NCBI GenBank assembly: GCA_017561825.1
Contig: JAFZBK010000061.1
Coordinates: 62,001-126,000, forward strand
Length of the DNA stretch: 64,000 bases
Source of the DNA: Prevotella sp.
GTDB lineage: Bacteria; Bacteroidota; Bacteroidia; Bacteroidales; Bacteroidaceae
Direction: 5' to 3'
The notes under the pieces were generated by a model, which made no database searches, was not told the DNA's origin, and saw only the letters and a list, made by a program, of their open reading frames with translations. How positions within the stretch are numbered: position 1 is the stretch's first letter; each line of letters begins with the position of its first letter. Below are positions 7,927 through 16,127 of this stretch, in pieces. Made by a program: the position numbers and the translations under genes.

Positions 7927-8673
7927 TTATTTTAGGAGGCGTCCACCATCAACTACCAGAGAAGTCCCTGTTACCCACGAAGAGGCATCAGACAACAAGA
8001 ATATGATGGCATATGCAATCTCATGGGGCTTGCCATATCGCTTTAAAGGATATAGGTTTCTATCCTTATCCAAATCCTCCTCCGTATAGTCACCACGCGT
8101 TATTAACTTCGTTTCAACCATTCCTGGGAGAACAGCATTGGAACGAATCTGTTTCTCTCCCAACTCCACTGCACATGAGCGCATAAAAGAAGAGACCGCG
8201 GCCTTAGAAGACGCATACATGGCTATTCCTGGAGTATTCAAACAAGAAGAAATAGATGATGTGAACACCAACGAGCCTCCCTTATTTATCTTTTTCTTTT
8301 TAAGTAAAGATTTCGTTAATAGGATACAGGCAAAGACATTGGTCTGATAGACATACTCCAAATCGTCCATTTTGATAAAGCCAATGGGCTTATTCCTGCC
8401 GAGGCCTGCATTATTCACCAATCCGTCCAAAGCACCGATCTGAGATACGAGATTATCAATGTCTTCCTGATTAGTTAAGTCTGCCACAATCTGCTGATGG
8501 CCCTCTCCTTCCAATGCCTTGAATGTTTCATTCAATCTTTCCTCATTCCTGCCAGTAATAATAACACTGGCGCCCATTTTGGAGCATTCGATGGCAGTAG
8601 CCCGTCCTATACCCGACGAGGCTCCTGTCACCAATACCACCTTTCCCTCAAGTGAAAATGGATTATAAGCCAT
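7927..8673 (-). CDS. SDR-family oxidoreductase, FabG-like
   Basis: A short-chain dehydrogenase/reductase of 248 residues, the standard length of 3-oxoacyl-ACP reductase. It has the nucleotide-binding glycine motif 'VTGASSGIGRA', 'NNAG' in strand 4, and Tyr/Lys of the active site in 'YASSKAA', preceded by a serine in 'FTSSISS'. Flanked on both sides by ACP genes, it probably reduces a 3-oxoacyl-ACP made by one of the KASIII enzymes to the 3-hydroxy form. A 3-hydroxyacyl group is a common N-acyl substituent of bacterial surface sugars (established knowledge), but the product here is inferred. Confidence 0.87.
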   Translation of the reverse strand: MAYNPFSLEGKVVLVTGASSGIGRATAIECSKMGASVIITGRNEERLNETFKALEGEGHQQIVADLTNQEDIDNLVSQIGALDGLVNNAGLGRNKPIGFIKMDDLEYVYQTNVFACILLTKSLLKKKKINKGGSLVFTSSISSCLNTPGIAMYASSKAAVSSFMRSCAVELGEKQIRSNAVLPGMVETKLITRGDYTEEDLDKDRNLYPLKRYGKPHEIAYAIIFLLSDASSWVTGTSLVVDGGRLLK

Positions 8674-8681
8674 TACCCAAA

Positions 8682-8915
8682 TTACAACTTAGCTACGACT
8701 TTGTTATACAAATCCTCCACGGTCACAGAAGACTTCACGTCATCCCCTTTCAGAGCTACATCAAACTCCTCATCGACCATGGCAATAACCGAAAGTCCAA
8801 TAAGTGATGACCACTCTTCCAAATCATGAAAAACTGTACCTGCTTGAATTTCACTGGCATCGGTATCATCAAACTGCTCTGCAAAGAGCTCTACAAATTC
8901 ATCTAATGTCTTCAT
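8682..8915 (-). CDS. Acyl carrier protein (second copy)
   Basis: A second 77-residue carrier protein, quite different from the one at 7672-7923. The attachment serine lies in 'EWSSLIGLS', where the usual Asp before Ser is replaced by Ser; the following 'MVDEEFDV' helix is conserved. It stands 8 bases upstream of the SDR gene. Two diverged carriers in one operon suggest that the condensing enzymes receive donor and acceptor chains on separate ACPs, or that one carrier serves loading and the other transfer. Confidence 0.85.
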   Translation of the reverse strand: MKTLDEFVELFAEQFDDTDASEIQAGTVFHDLEEWSSLIGLSVIAMVDEEFDVALKGDDVKSSVTVEDLYNKVVAKL

Positions 8916-8957
8916 AATGAAATAATTAAAAAATATACTTGTTGATTTCTAAACACT

Positions 8958-9599
8958 CTATAATTCTATTTTTCTGGCGGGGTTACCCATATACAAAAAA
9001 CTATCCTTAGTGTTCCTAAGTACAATGCTACCAGCGGCAATACGTGTATCATTACCTATTTTTAGGCACTGTGCCACAAATGTACGTGCACCGAAGAAAT
9101 TTCTGTCACCTATACTAGTCTGACCTGAGATCCTTGTTTCAGGGAACATAACATTATAACTTCCAACCACTGCATCATGACCCAAAGACACGTTACCATT
9201 AAATACATTGAAGTCACCTATCCGAACGTTGCAGCTCATCCTACACCCGAAAGTGATTATATTCCCCTTCCCCATCGTCACACTTTCCTCATCGAAAAAA
9301 AACACATTTGGCGCTATGACATTGGGGAACGAAACGTTTGGATTCACTATCTTCTGCGACAGCATAGCCTGTATCTTGGAAGAGCCGATGGCAATCACAA
9401 CGTCAACCTCCTCAGGATATTTATTGATATAGTCAAGGTTACCCAGTACCTTACCGTATTTACATGCTGTTCCAACAGGGACACCATCATCTACATATCC
9501 TAACACATTCCATGTAGGTTTCTCCCTATTGATATGCCTAATGAGACAAGCCACTTCATGGCCAAAGCCTCCAAATCCGTATATGATAATATCTCTCAT
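8958..9599 (-). CDS. NeuD/PglD-type sugar O- or N-acyltransferase
   Basis: A left-handed beta-helix acyltransferase of 213 residues. The N-terminal Rossmann-like part starts 'IIIYGFGGFGHEVACLI', as in PglD and NeuD, where it binds the UDP-amino sugar. The C-terminal half shows hexapeptide repeats such as 'IGDFNVFNGNVSLGHDAVVG', with His in 'LGHDA' in the position of the catalytic base. Family members use acetyl-CoA, but relatives take longer acyl-CoA or acyl-ACP donors. Sitting next to ACP genes, it is the best candidate for the enzyme that moves the cassette's acyl group onto a sugar (inference). Confidence 0.85.
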   Translation of the reverse strand: MRDIIIYGFGGFGHEVACLIRHINREKPTWNVLGYVDDGVPVGTACKYGKVLGNLDYINKYPEEVDVVIAIGSSKIQAMLSQKIVNPNVSFPNVIAPNVFFFDEESVTMGKGNIITFGCRMSCNVRIGDFNVFNGNVSLGHDAVVGSYNVMFPETRISGQTSIGDRNFFGARTFVAQCLKIGNDTRIAAGSIVLRNTKDSFLYMGNPARKIEL

Positions 9600-9624
9600 A
9601 AGAAATTAAAACCTTAACTTTAGC

Positions 9625-10233
9625 CTAATTAGAGCCATTAAACGCCTCCATCGTAGCCTGTCCAGCCTCATTGATATCGGCACGCTTGAGAACTTTCATC
9701 ATGGTTATCCACATAATCTCAATATCAGTCAAAAACGTACAGTGATCTACGTACCATACATCCAGTTTAAATTTCTCCGCCCAACTGATTGTATTACGTC
9801 CATGACACTGCGCCCAACCTGTGATGCCAGGACGGACCTCATGCCTACGAGCCTGTTCTGGCGAATACAATTCTAAATACCTTACCAACAAAGGTCGTGG
9901 ACCTATAAGAGCCATATCGCCTTTCAGTACGTTGATTAATTGTGGCAACTCATCAATGCTTGTGGAACGAATAAACTTGCCAACATTTGTCAGCCGCTGC
10001 GCATCAGGAAACAACTTCCCCTCTGCATCCCTTTCATCCGTCATCGTCTTGAACTTAATAACCTTGAAAATTTTTGCATCCTTACCAGGTCTTTCCTGTA
10101 TGAAAAACGCGCCTGCACCTTTGTTTGCAAAATGCAACCAGATGGTCACTACTAATAGGATTGGTGATAAACAAATAAGTGCTATCAGTGAAATCCAAAA
10201 ATCAAGGAACCGTTTAAAAAAAAGCTTGTACAT
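9625..10233 (-). CDS. Initiating sugar-phosphate transferase (PglC/WcaJ C-terminal type)
   Basis: A monotopic phosphoglycosyl transferase that starts repeat-unit synthesis by moving a sugar-1-phosphate onto undecaprenyl phosphate at the inner membrane. The N-terminus 'YKLFFKRFLDFW' leads into one membrane segment. Then come 'FFIQERPGKDAK', 'FKVIKFKTM' and 'SIDELPQLINVLKGDM' with 'LIGPRPLL', all hallmarks of the family. I choose the start at 10233, which gives the conserved 'MYKLFFKR' beginning and follows the upstream stop by 5 bases; an in-frame ATG at 10326 lies inside that upstream gene. The short length means it lacks the extra N-terminal membrane domain of WcaJ. Confidence 0.9.
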   Translation of the reverse strand: MYKLFFKRFLDFWISLIALICLSPILLVVTIWLHFANKGAGAFFIQERPGKDAKIFKVIKFKTMTDERDAEGKLFPDAQRLTNVGKFIRSTSIDELPQLINVLKGDMALIGPRPLLVRYLELYSPEQARRHEVRPGITGWAQCHGRNTISWAEKFKLDVWYVDHCTFLTDIEIMWITMMKVLKRADINEAGQATMEAFNGSN

Positions 10234-10238
10234 AACTA

Positions 10239-11366
10239 TTATTTCTGAAAAACAGACTTGCAGAATGGGGTGAATCTGCGGAGACCACGCTTGGTCCACC
10301 ATTTCATCATATATGGGATACGCCATAATAATTCAGCTGGTGCATAGTCTTTGAAACGCCATGCCTGGCTTCCTATACGAGTTAAATGCTCCAAGCCATG
10401 AAGAGGTCCCTGCAAATACTTGTACTGGTTATTATGCCCAAAATTTCCCCACTCTATCAAGTTTTTGAATAAAGATTCTGCGCTTTGATGTTCCTTTTTG
10501 CTAATGGGTAATGGAAATGACTCTTCTGGAAGACCTAAGTAATCTGTTAAGACTGCTCCAAGTCCAGAATAAGCTCTCTTCAACCTTACACCCTCCAGAT
10601 GCTTTATCAACAGTTCCTTATTGATGGTATCCTTATGTTGCTGAAGGAATATAGCCCAGTCACAGAACTGCCGCAATCCCACCCCATCCATAATAAGATG
10701 AAATAAGATATGTTCAAAGATATAGACGGCATTATAAGTAGGTTCTAAAGTTGGAACGGAATACCCATTAACCTCCACCGTATAAGAATGTTGCCACACC
10801 TCTTTCATGAAAACTTTTTCCCAATAACGATGACTGGATGGATAGGCAAAATTGGTTAGCATCCGATGGATTTCGTATTTCACATCATCCATCGTAAACC
10901 GCGCATGTTTATCCGAGCCTGCATCTGATAGTTTCAGACCTAAGTCATTCTTCAGAAATAGAACTGCTTTTTCTATATCATCAAGATGACAGATAAAATC
11001 AACATCCCCACTCTGTCGGAGTTCCGGATGAGGATAAAAGATGGAAAGCGTCTGACCTTTCATCACCATGATGCGGATATGTTGCTCATCCATCATCTTG
11101 CAGAGCTTGACAACAGCCTCATCAATCTTTCGGTTCTGTTTCTTGATAGAGAACTCCAGACCACAGATATCCATAGCATCATTTTCATCCAATTTGATGT
11201 TACTATCCATCAAACTACGAGAGATAAGGCCAACCACGGTCTGTTGCTTCGACAATTCTATCAATGACACATATTGCTCATGGGATAAAGCCTCGATGGG
11301 TTTCTCCAACGTAGTTCCCCACAGTGCGTTACACAACAGTCCTAAGAAAGAGATGTTCTCCGCCAT
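10239..11366 (-). CDS. Nucleotidyltransferase-fold protein (NTP_transf_5 type)
   Basis: A 375-residue protein with the signature 'IRIMVMKGQTLSIFYPHP' followed by 'RQSGDVDFIC', the G-S/D-V-D metal-binding pattern of the uncharacterised nucleotidyltransferase family PF14907 (family recalled, not searched). These proteins are common in exopolysaccharide and lasso-peptide-like clusters; their reaction is not well established. The start codon overlaps the stop of the deacetylase gene by one base (TAATG), so the two are translationally coupled. A role in modifying the polysaccharide or its lipid-linked precursor is inference. Confidence 0.75.
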   Translation of the reverse strand: MAENISFLGLLCNALWGTTLEKPIEALSHEQYVSLIELSKQQTVVGLISRSLMDSNIKLDENDAMDICGLEFSIKKQNRKIDEAVVKLCKMMDEQHIRIMVMKGQTLSIFYPHPELRQSGDVDFICHLDDIEKAVLFLKNDLGLKLSDAGSDKHARFTMDDVKYEIHRMLTNFAYPSSHRYWEKVFMKEVWQHSYTVEVNGYSVPTLEPTYNAVYIFEHILFHLIMDGVGLRQFCDWAIFLQQHKDTINKELLIKHLEGVRLKRAYSGLGAVLTDYLGLPEESFPLPISKKEHQSAESLFKNLIEWGNFGHNNQYKYLQGPLHGLEHLTRIGSQAWRFKDYAPAELLWRIPYMMKWWTKRGLRRFTPFCKSVFQK

Positions 11367-12244
11367 TATAATATCACAACTGGCTGTTCATCCCAGCTGA
11401 TTAAAGAATCTGCTTCTTCAATATTTACGAAATCGGTCGTCTTGATCAGTTTCATCAATTTATCAAACGCTGATTTCTTGCCAAGGTTCGACTTAACATA
11501 CCGCTTATACCGATTCAATAAGGTTCCAGGTTCCTTAAAATAGTTCTCGTATGCCTCTTTCGACATCACGCCGTTCATTTCCTGAACCAGGTCATTGATA
11601 TGGAAATAAGTCATCGCGTAATCGGCATTCTTCATCTGCTTCTGGATAAAGCCTAATGGAAAAAAGCGGAAGTATCCGCCTCCTGAATAAGCCAACTCCT
11701 TTCCCATCAAGCTGATTGTACATATGGGGAATTCCTTAATTTTGGTGCCTTTATATTCCACACAAACGGGCTTCTTATGACCAAAAACCTTGAACCCACC
11801 AAAATCTCGTGCTGCCGGATACACTGACGCATCACGTGTAATTCCACATGCCGATAATATCTCAAAAGCCCAAGGGTTGCTCTCGCCAATAGAGAAGGCA
11901 GGCGCCCGATAGCTCTTCACTTTCTTACCGACGCACTGCTCCAAAGCATCTACTGCCATCCTCGTATCTTCCTTGACTTCCTCATACGTCATCTTGTTCA
12001 ACCAGGTATGCTGATTGGAATGGCAGCCAATCTCATGTCCATGTTGTGCTATTCTACGTACAACTTCGGGAAAATCCGTTGCCATTCCTCCCACACAGAA
12101 AAAGGTGCCTTTCATCCCTCTTTGTTCCAAGGCATCTAAAATCTGATTAAGATACGAATCAAAGACATCGTACTTGTTGAAGGCATCCCCATAACGCATC
12201 TTTCGTAGATACCACTCTTCTATATCAAAAGACAGAATGTTCAT
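11366..12244 (-). CDS. Polysaccharide deacetylase (XrtA/PEP-CTERM-associated type)
   Basis: A NodB-homology carbohydrate esterase of 292 residues. Metal-binding motifs are visible: Asp in 'LSFDIEEWY' near the N-terminus, His-x3-His-type 'EIGCHSNQHTWLNKM' and 'SYRAPAFSIG'. The C-terminal third ('FPICTISLMGKELAYSGGGYFRFFP') matches the DUF3473 extension seen in deacetylases of exosortase-linked EPS clusters. There is no signal peptide, so it probably acts on a cytoplasmic lipid-linked sugar. It is coupled to the ATP-grasp gene upstream (1-base gap) and the nucleotidyltransferase gene downstream. No exosortase is present in this window. Confidence 0.85.
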   Translation of the reverse strand: MNILSFDIEEWYLRKMRYGDAFNKYDVFDSYLNQILDALEQRGMKGTFFCVGGMATDFPEVVRRIAQHGHEIGCHSNQHTWLNKMTYEEVKEDTRMAVDALEQCVGKKVKSYRAPAFSIGESNPWAFEILSACGITRDASVYPAARDFGGFKVFGHKKPVCVEYKGTKIKEFPICTISLMGKELAYSGGGYFRFFPLGFIQKQMKNADYAMTYFHINDLVQEMNGVMSKEAYENYFKEPGTLLNRYKRYVKSNLGKKSAFDKLMKLIKTTDFVNIEEADSLISWDEQPVVIL

Positions 12245-12245
12245 T

Positions 12246-13403
12246 CTAATGCTGCTTTCTTTTCATGATTGTGCGATATGATAATAATTTTAGGTAGAAC
12301 TGAGCAAAGAAAGGTTTGGGATCATCCCAACTAAACAAAACCTCTTTTGTGTTCTTCCAACTAAACCACGAAGGCTTCGTTCGGAATCGATTGGGTGATT
12401 TCAAGAACCAAGCAACATCGGTATCGAAATGACGAATATATTTGCCAAACTGTGTATTCTCAGGATAGCAAGTAACCTCCTCGTCATAACACATTTCCAA
12501 CATCTGCTTAGCAATATTGAATCCGCACATAAAACCAAGTTTAACACTAGCTGGAATACGACCATTAATCTCCAAGAGTCTAGGCTCGCCTGTTTGCTTA
12601 TCAATCATAAAACAAGCTGCTGCAAATCCCTTCCAACCTAAGTCTTTGAGCAATTTCCCTGTCTTGTGTAGCAAATCAGGTGAGTCAGTTGTACCTAAGA
12701 ATACCGCAGAACCAGCATCAAGAGGAAACCAACGAAGCACATTTGTAGCATACGACGTACAAACCTGCCCATTCTGATCCATAAAAATCAATGTACCGAT
12801 TCTATGCTCAAAATCCACAAACTCCTGAACCACAAAATCATCTACATTGAATGAGGGATCTGCCAAACGTTCCCTAAACTCTTCTTCTGTCGTGAATTTA
12901 TGGAAACCTATGGAACCGATGCCCTGGCGGGGTTTTATGATGATCGGGAACTTCGCATGCTTTAGATAATCCTCAATCTCTTGATCACTCCTTCGAGTAT
13001 ATGGACAAGGGATACCAGACTTCATGGCCTGGTCGAACGTTAACTGTTTATTAAAGCATTTGATATATACACTTCTTGGGGCACATGCTAGTTTTACATA
13101 TTTCTTGAAATCATCTTCATGCTGAGTGATAAAGTCTGTACTCATTTCCCCAATGGGCATCAAAACATCATATTCACCCGATGACACCAACGATAGCAGA
13201 TAACGAAACTTTTCCTCGTCATTCTTTACATATTCGATATTAAGTATTTTCTTATCGGGTTTGTTAGACACATAGCAAGTTGCCTTCTTTGAACTGCATA
13301 TTACAGTAACATGACAGCCGATTTCCTTAAGACCCCTTATCATGGCATAGGGCTGTTTACCGCCGCCATCAGTCACAAGTACTCTTATTTTCGAAAAATC
13401 CAT
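12246..13403 (-). CDS. ATP-grasp family carboxylate-amine ligase-like protein
   Basis: A 385-residue ATP-grasp enzyme; the family joins a carboxylate to an amine or thiol via an acyl-phosphate. The preATP-grasp part begins 'IRVLVTDGGGKQPYAMIRGL'. The ATP-binding segment is 'PIIIKPRQGIGSIGFHKF', and the metal-binding end is 'EPRLLEINGRIPASV'. Similar proteins occur in surface polysaccharide loci, where some attach amino acids to uronic acids. With a glucuronate-type epimerase in the same locus, amidation of a sugar acid is plausible, but so is ligation of the small acid made by the neighbouring cassette. Confidence 0.8.
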   Translation of the reverse strand: MDFSKIRVLVTDGGGKQPYAMIRGLKEIGCHVTVICSSKKATCYVSNKPDKKILNIEYVKNDEEKFRYLLSLVSSGEYDVLMPIGEMSTDFITQHEDDFKKYVKLACAPRSVYIKCFNKQLTFDQAMKSGIPCPYTRRSDQEIEDYLKHAKFPIIIKPRQGIGSIGFHKFTTEEEFRERLADPSFNVDDFVVQEFVDFEHRIGTLIFMDQNGQVCTSYATNVLRWFPLDAGSAVFLGTTDSPDLLHKTGKLLKDLGWKGFAAACFMIDKQTGEPRLLEINGRIPASVKLGFMCGFNIAKQMLEMCYDEEVTCYPENTQFGKYIRHFDTDVAWFLKSPNRFRTKPSWFSWKNTKEVLFSWDDPKPFFAQFYLKLLSYRTIMKRKQH

Positions 13404-13451
13404 TGTTGAAATAATTTAAAAGCTATACACACAACTGTGTATGGTAAACTA

Positions 13452-14753
13452 TTATTCAAACCAATTAATCGGTTTGTTAATCACCCTCCCATACTCACAT
13501 CCAAAATGTATCTTAACATATGGACATCCCTTCTTATCTTTAGTAGGTTTTCTTGGAGCTTTCACTCTTACATAACCACTTTGAATATCTTTTCCTGTCA
13601 GTTCCGCTGCATAAATACGGTTCTTGTTGGTTGGTCTATCTCCTGAGATATTACAGAATTCATAATATACTGGTTTTGCATTTGAAGAACCAAAATATAT
13701 TATACAATTTTTATTGTCTATTCTAACATTAACATCAATAACCTTCCAGTATGTATAATCACTCTTCTTTTCCCCATTAACCACCCGTGCACGATAATCA
13801 CCATAAGGGAGGTCTTTCAAGATTATATCTAATTGCTTACCAATAGATATGGTCTTGTATAGTTTAGAGTCTTTAAAAATCTCAACCACATCGTAGCCTT
13901 TAGCCACATTCAGAATAACTATTTCACCAGTTACATAACAGGACTTATCACCTTTGTTCGCACAAATATCATCATTGTAAACAAAGGGAGCCAGCTTTTC
14001 ACCCTCTACCGCAACAAATTCACACACAGGTGTATAAGTGGTATTTTGGTATAAGTATTTGTATCGGTATATCCGCATCTTACGTTGAGATATCATTTTA
14101 TTGAATTCTTCTCCACTCTCGAGAACACGTCGACGACAACCAGATTTAACAGCTTCACAATACTCTATTCTTCCTATACTCCCACCCCGTTTCTTTTCAA
14201 CATCTGTAATGAGAGCAACATGACCATCTCTCCATAGGACATCTGCCACACATATACCTGTAGCACTTTGATCATTTATCAATTCCATATAATCAGCCAC
14301 AGGAATATCAGCAGAACGTTGTGTAATCTTGAGACCAAGGGCATAAGTTACAAGGCTACTGCAGACAGTTCCATAATAGGCTCTGCAATTACTTCCATGA
14401 TAAGGAGGCATATCGATCTTCTCTGAATACAATAGACTGCGAGGATTGTGGAGAGCTGTCATGAATGTGTGAAAACTTACATCCTGCCCTACAAAGTTAT
14501 TTATCTCCCTTGTAGATGAATAAATTAGACCACGCGCATTCTTCTTCGCTTCATACGTTTTATGTTTGTTCGCCTGAAGAGTCAGAATTGGATAGATAGG
14601 AAGATCCGTCATCTGATGAGCTTTCTTCACCGCATTCAACCTGCCCAACTCCACCGAATCAACGACTTTAGGGGTACGATCAACCTGAGCTGTGGTTTTG
14701 AAACCAAGCATCATTAACGGAAATGCTAAAAGAAAAAACAGTCGTTTTATCAT
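13452..14753 (-). CDS. Secreted protein with a putative NlpC/P60-like cysteine hydrolase domain
   Basis: A 433-residue protein with a clear signal peptide (KR, hydrophobic core, cleavage near 'TTAQ'). The region around residues 130-190 contains 'YYGTVCSSLVTYALG' and about 45 residues later 'DVLWRDGHVALITDV'. This Cys...His arrangement resembles papain-like NlpC/P60 or CHAP amidases. The C-terminal half looks like beta-rich domains with no recognised motif. A periplasmic or surface hydrolase inside a polysaccharide operon may trim peptidoglycan for the exporter or cleave an amide in the polymer. The fold assignment is by motif only. Confidence 0.6.
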   Translation of the reverse strand: MIKRLFFLLAFPLMMLGFKTTAQVDRTPKVVDSVELGRLNAVKKAHQMTDLPIYPILTLQANKHKTYEAKKNARGLIYSSTREINNFVGQDVSFHTFMTALHNPRSLLYSEKIDMPPYHGSNCRAYYGTVCSSLVTYALGLKITQRSADIPVADYMELINDQSATGICVADVLWRDGHVALITDVEKKRGGSIGRIEYCEAVKSGCRRRVLESGEEFNKMISQRKMRIYRYKYLYQNTTYTPVCEFVAVEGEKLAPFVYNDDICANKGDKSCYVTGEIVILNVAKGYDVVEIFKDSKLYKTISIGKQLDIILKDLPYGDYRARVVNGEKKSDYTYWKVIDVNVRIDNKNCIIYFGSSNAKPVYYEFCNISGDRPTNKNRIYAAELTGKDIQSGYVRVKAPRKPTKDKKGCPYVKIHFGCEYGRVINKPINWFE

Positions 14754-14759
14754 GTATTA

Positions 14760-15602
14760 TTACAAATCCACACTTGCCCTTCGGGGCTCAAAACAACAGC
14801 AAGGGCGTAACGCTACAATGCGCACCCCGCTTGCTCGCTGAGGGCCGATCTTCGCAAAGGTAGCCAACACGCTGGTCTTACCACCAAGGCCAAGAGCTCC
14901 AACATTGGCTTCGTTTACTTTGTTGGTAATCGTCTGCTCAAATTCTGTCTGCTCGTTATAATTGCCTTTAGCCATTGCCTCCATCATCAATGAGGTGGCT
15001 TCAAACTGGCTTCTGCCAATGCCAATAGCCAACGTACAGGGCGAGCAGCCCAACTGTGATACAGCTGGCTTGGCACGATTAACGATTTCGTCAATCACTA
15101 CTTCCACACTGTGTTTATGAAACACCCGTTGGGTGATGCCACGGATAGCAGGACCGCCACCTAACATCAATACTGTCAAGCGTAACACATCCTCTTCCAC
15201 GGGCTTAATCAGAATCGGTGAAGGAGCCAAGGCTCCACTATCTTCATCCAATCCCCCACTCTGGTCAATACGGGCATAATCATCACCCTTGATGGCCATA
15301 GGGCGACCAGGCAATTGTCTTAGACCTTGGCGTACGCCTTCTTTTATCTCTTCAAGAAGAGCACCAGTAACACTCTTGTTCGGCCCTACTTCCAAGAACA
15401 AATGAGGAATACCAGTGTCATCACATAACGGACCACAGTTCTTCTCTGCCACCAAGGCGTTATCCAACACCTGCTGCATTACCCAGCAACTACTCGTACC
15501 AGGTTCCTGAGCTATCGCCCTGCGATACGCCTCCTTCTGGTCCTCACGGAACGTTGATCCCGCACGAACCAAACACTCAGCAACTTTATCTTGAATTGTC
15601 AT
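14760..15602 (-). CDS. Class I fumarase/tartrate dehydratase-type hydratase, alpha subunit
   Basis: The iron-sulfur subunit of a two-subunit hydro-lyase (family: fumarate hydratase class I, L-tartrate dehydratase, dimethylmaleate hydratase). It is 280 residues, as expected for the split form. Cluster cysteines are suggested by 'CGPLCDDTGIPH' and 'LGCSPCTLAIGIGRS'. The C-terminus has an unusual CCC run in 'RPCCCFEP'. The beta subunit gene is immediately upstream in transcription. As housekeeping fumarase in Bacteroidales is usually a single fused chain, this split pair next to a ThDP decarboxylase is probably dedicated to a special dicarboxylate. Confidence 0.85.
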   Translation of the reverse strand: MTIQDKVAECLVRAGSTFREDQKEAYRRAIAQEPGTSSCWVMQQVLDNALVAEKNCGPLCDDTGIPHLFLEVGPNKSVTGALLEEIKEGVRQGLRQLPGRPMAIKGDDYARIDQSGGLDEDSGALAPSPILIKPVEEDVLRLTVLMLGGGPAIRGITQRVFHKHSVEVVIDEIVNRAKPAVSQLGCSPCTLAIGIGRSQFEATSLMMEAMAKGNYNEQTEFEQTITNKVNEANVGALGLGGKTSVLATFAKIGPQRASGVRIVALRPCCCFEPRRASVDL

Positions 15603-15623
15603 TTTCTTAACTCTAGATATTAG

Positions 15624-16127
15624 CTAATAAATACTTTCTCCTTTCGCTGCGGCGATTATCGCCTGGTAGTTTTCGACCTTGATTCTGTAGAGTGCTTCCA
15701 TGCCCAATTCTGGCCATGCTACACATTCACGTGTTAAAGTTTGGCTCTCCAACAGGGCGGTTACAGGAGGGATGATGGCAAATACGGCATTGTTGTCTGC
15801 CAGTGCTTTGACGGTTTCGGGTTTAATGGCACCCTTTCCTAGGTGCATCTTGATGCCTGCCTTGGACAATGCTTCAAAACTGCTTTCTATCTCCAGCTTG
15901 TTACTGGATGTTGGACCAACGCCTGCTGGACTGACCGCGGTGTGGAAAATCACTCCACCCTTCAGGTCAATTCCTCGCTTATCCCATGTTCCTGCCTCGA
16001 GTTCTTTGCATATTCGGGGCAGCACCGCATCACGGCCACAAAGAATAAAGCCTGAAATAGACACCACATCGCCAACCTTCAGTTGGGCTATATTTTCTTC
16101 ACTAAATGGGGTTGTTAAACGGATCAT
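15624..16127 (-). CDS. Class I fumarase/tartrate dehydratase-type hydratase, beta subunit
   Basis: The C-terminal (swivelling) subunit of the hydro-lyase, 168 residues from the chosen start. It has 'KVGDVVSISGFILCGRDA' and 'AGVGPTSSNK', the substrate-binding GPT-S pattern of the family. The start at 16127 gives the conserved beginning 'MIRLTTPFSEENIAQLKVGD' and a 4-base ATGA overlap with the upstream decarboxylase gene. A longer frame to 16232 exists but runs inside that gene. Together with the alpha subunit it should add or remove water from a four- or five-carbon diacid. Confidence 0.87.
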   Translation of the reverse strand: MIRLTTPFSEENIAQLKVGDVVSISGFILCGRDAVLPRICKELEAGTWDKRGIDLKGGVIFHTAVSPAGVGPTSSNKLEIESSFEALSKAGIKMHLGKGAIKPETVKALADNNAVFAIIPPVTALLESQTLTRECVAWPELGMEALYRIKVENYQAIIAAAKGESIY

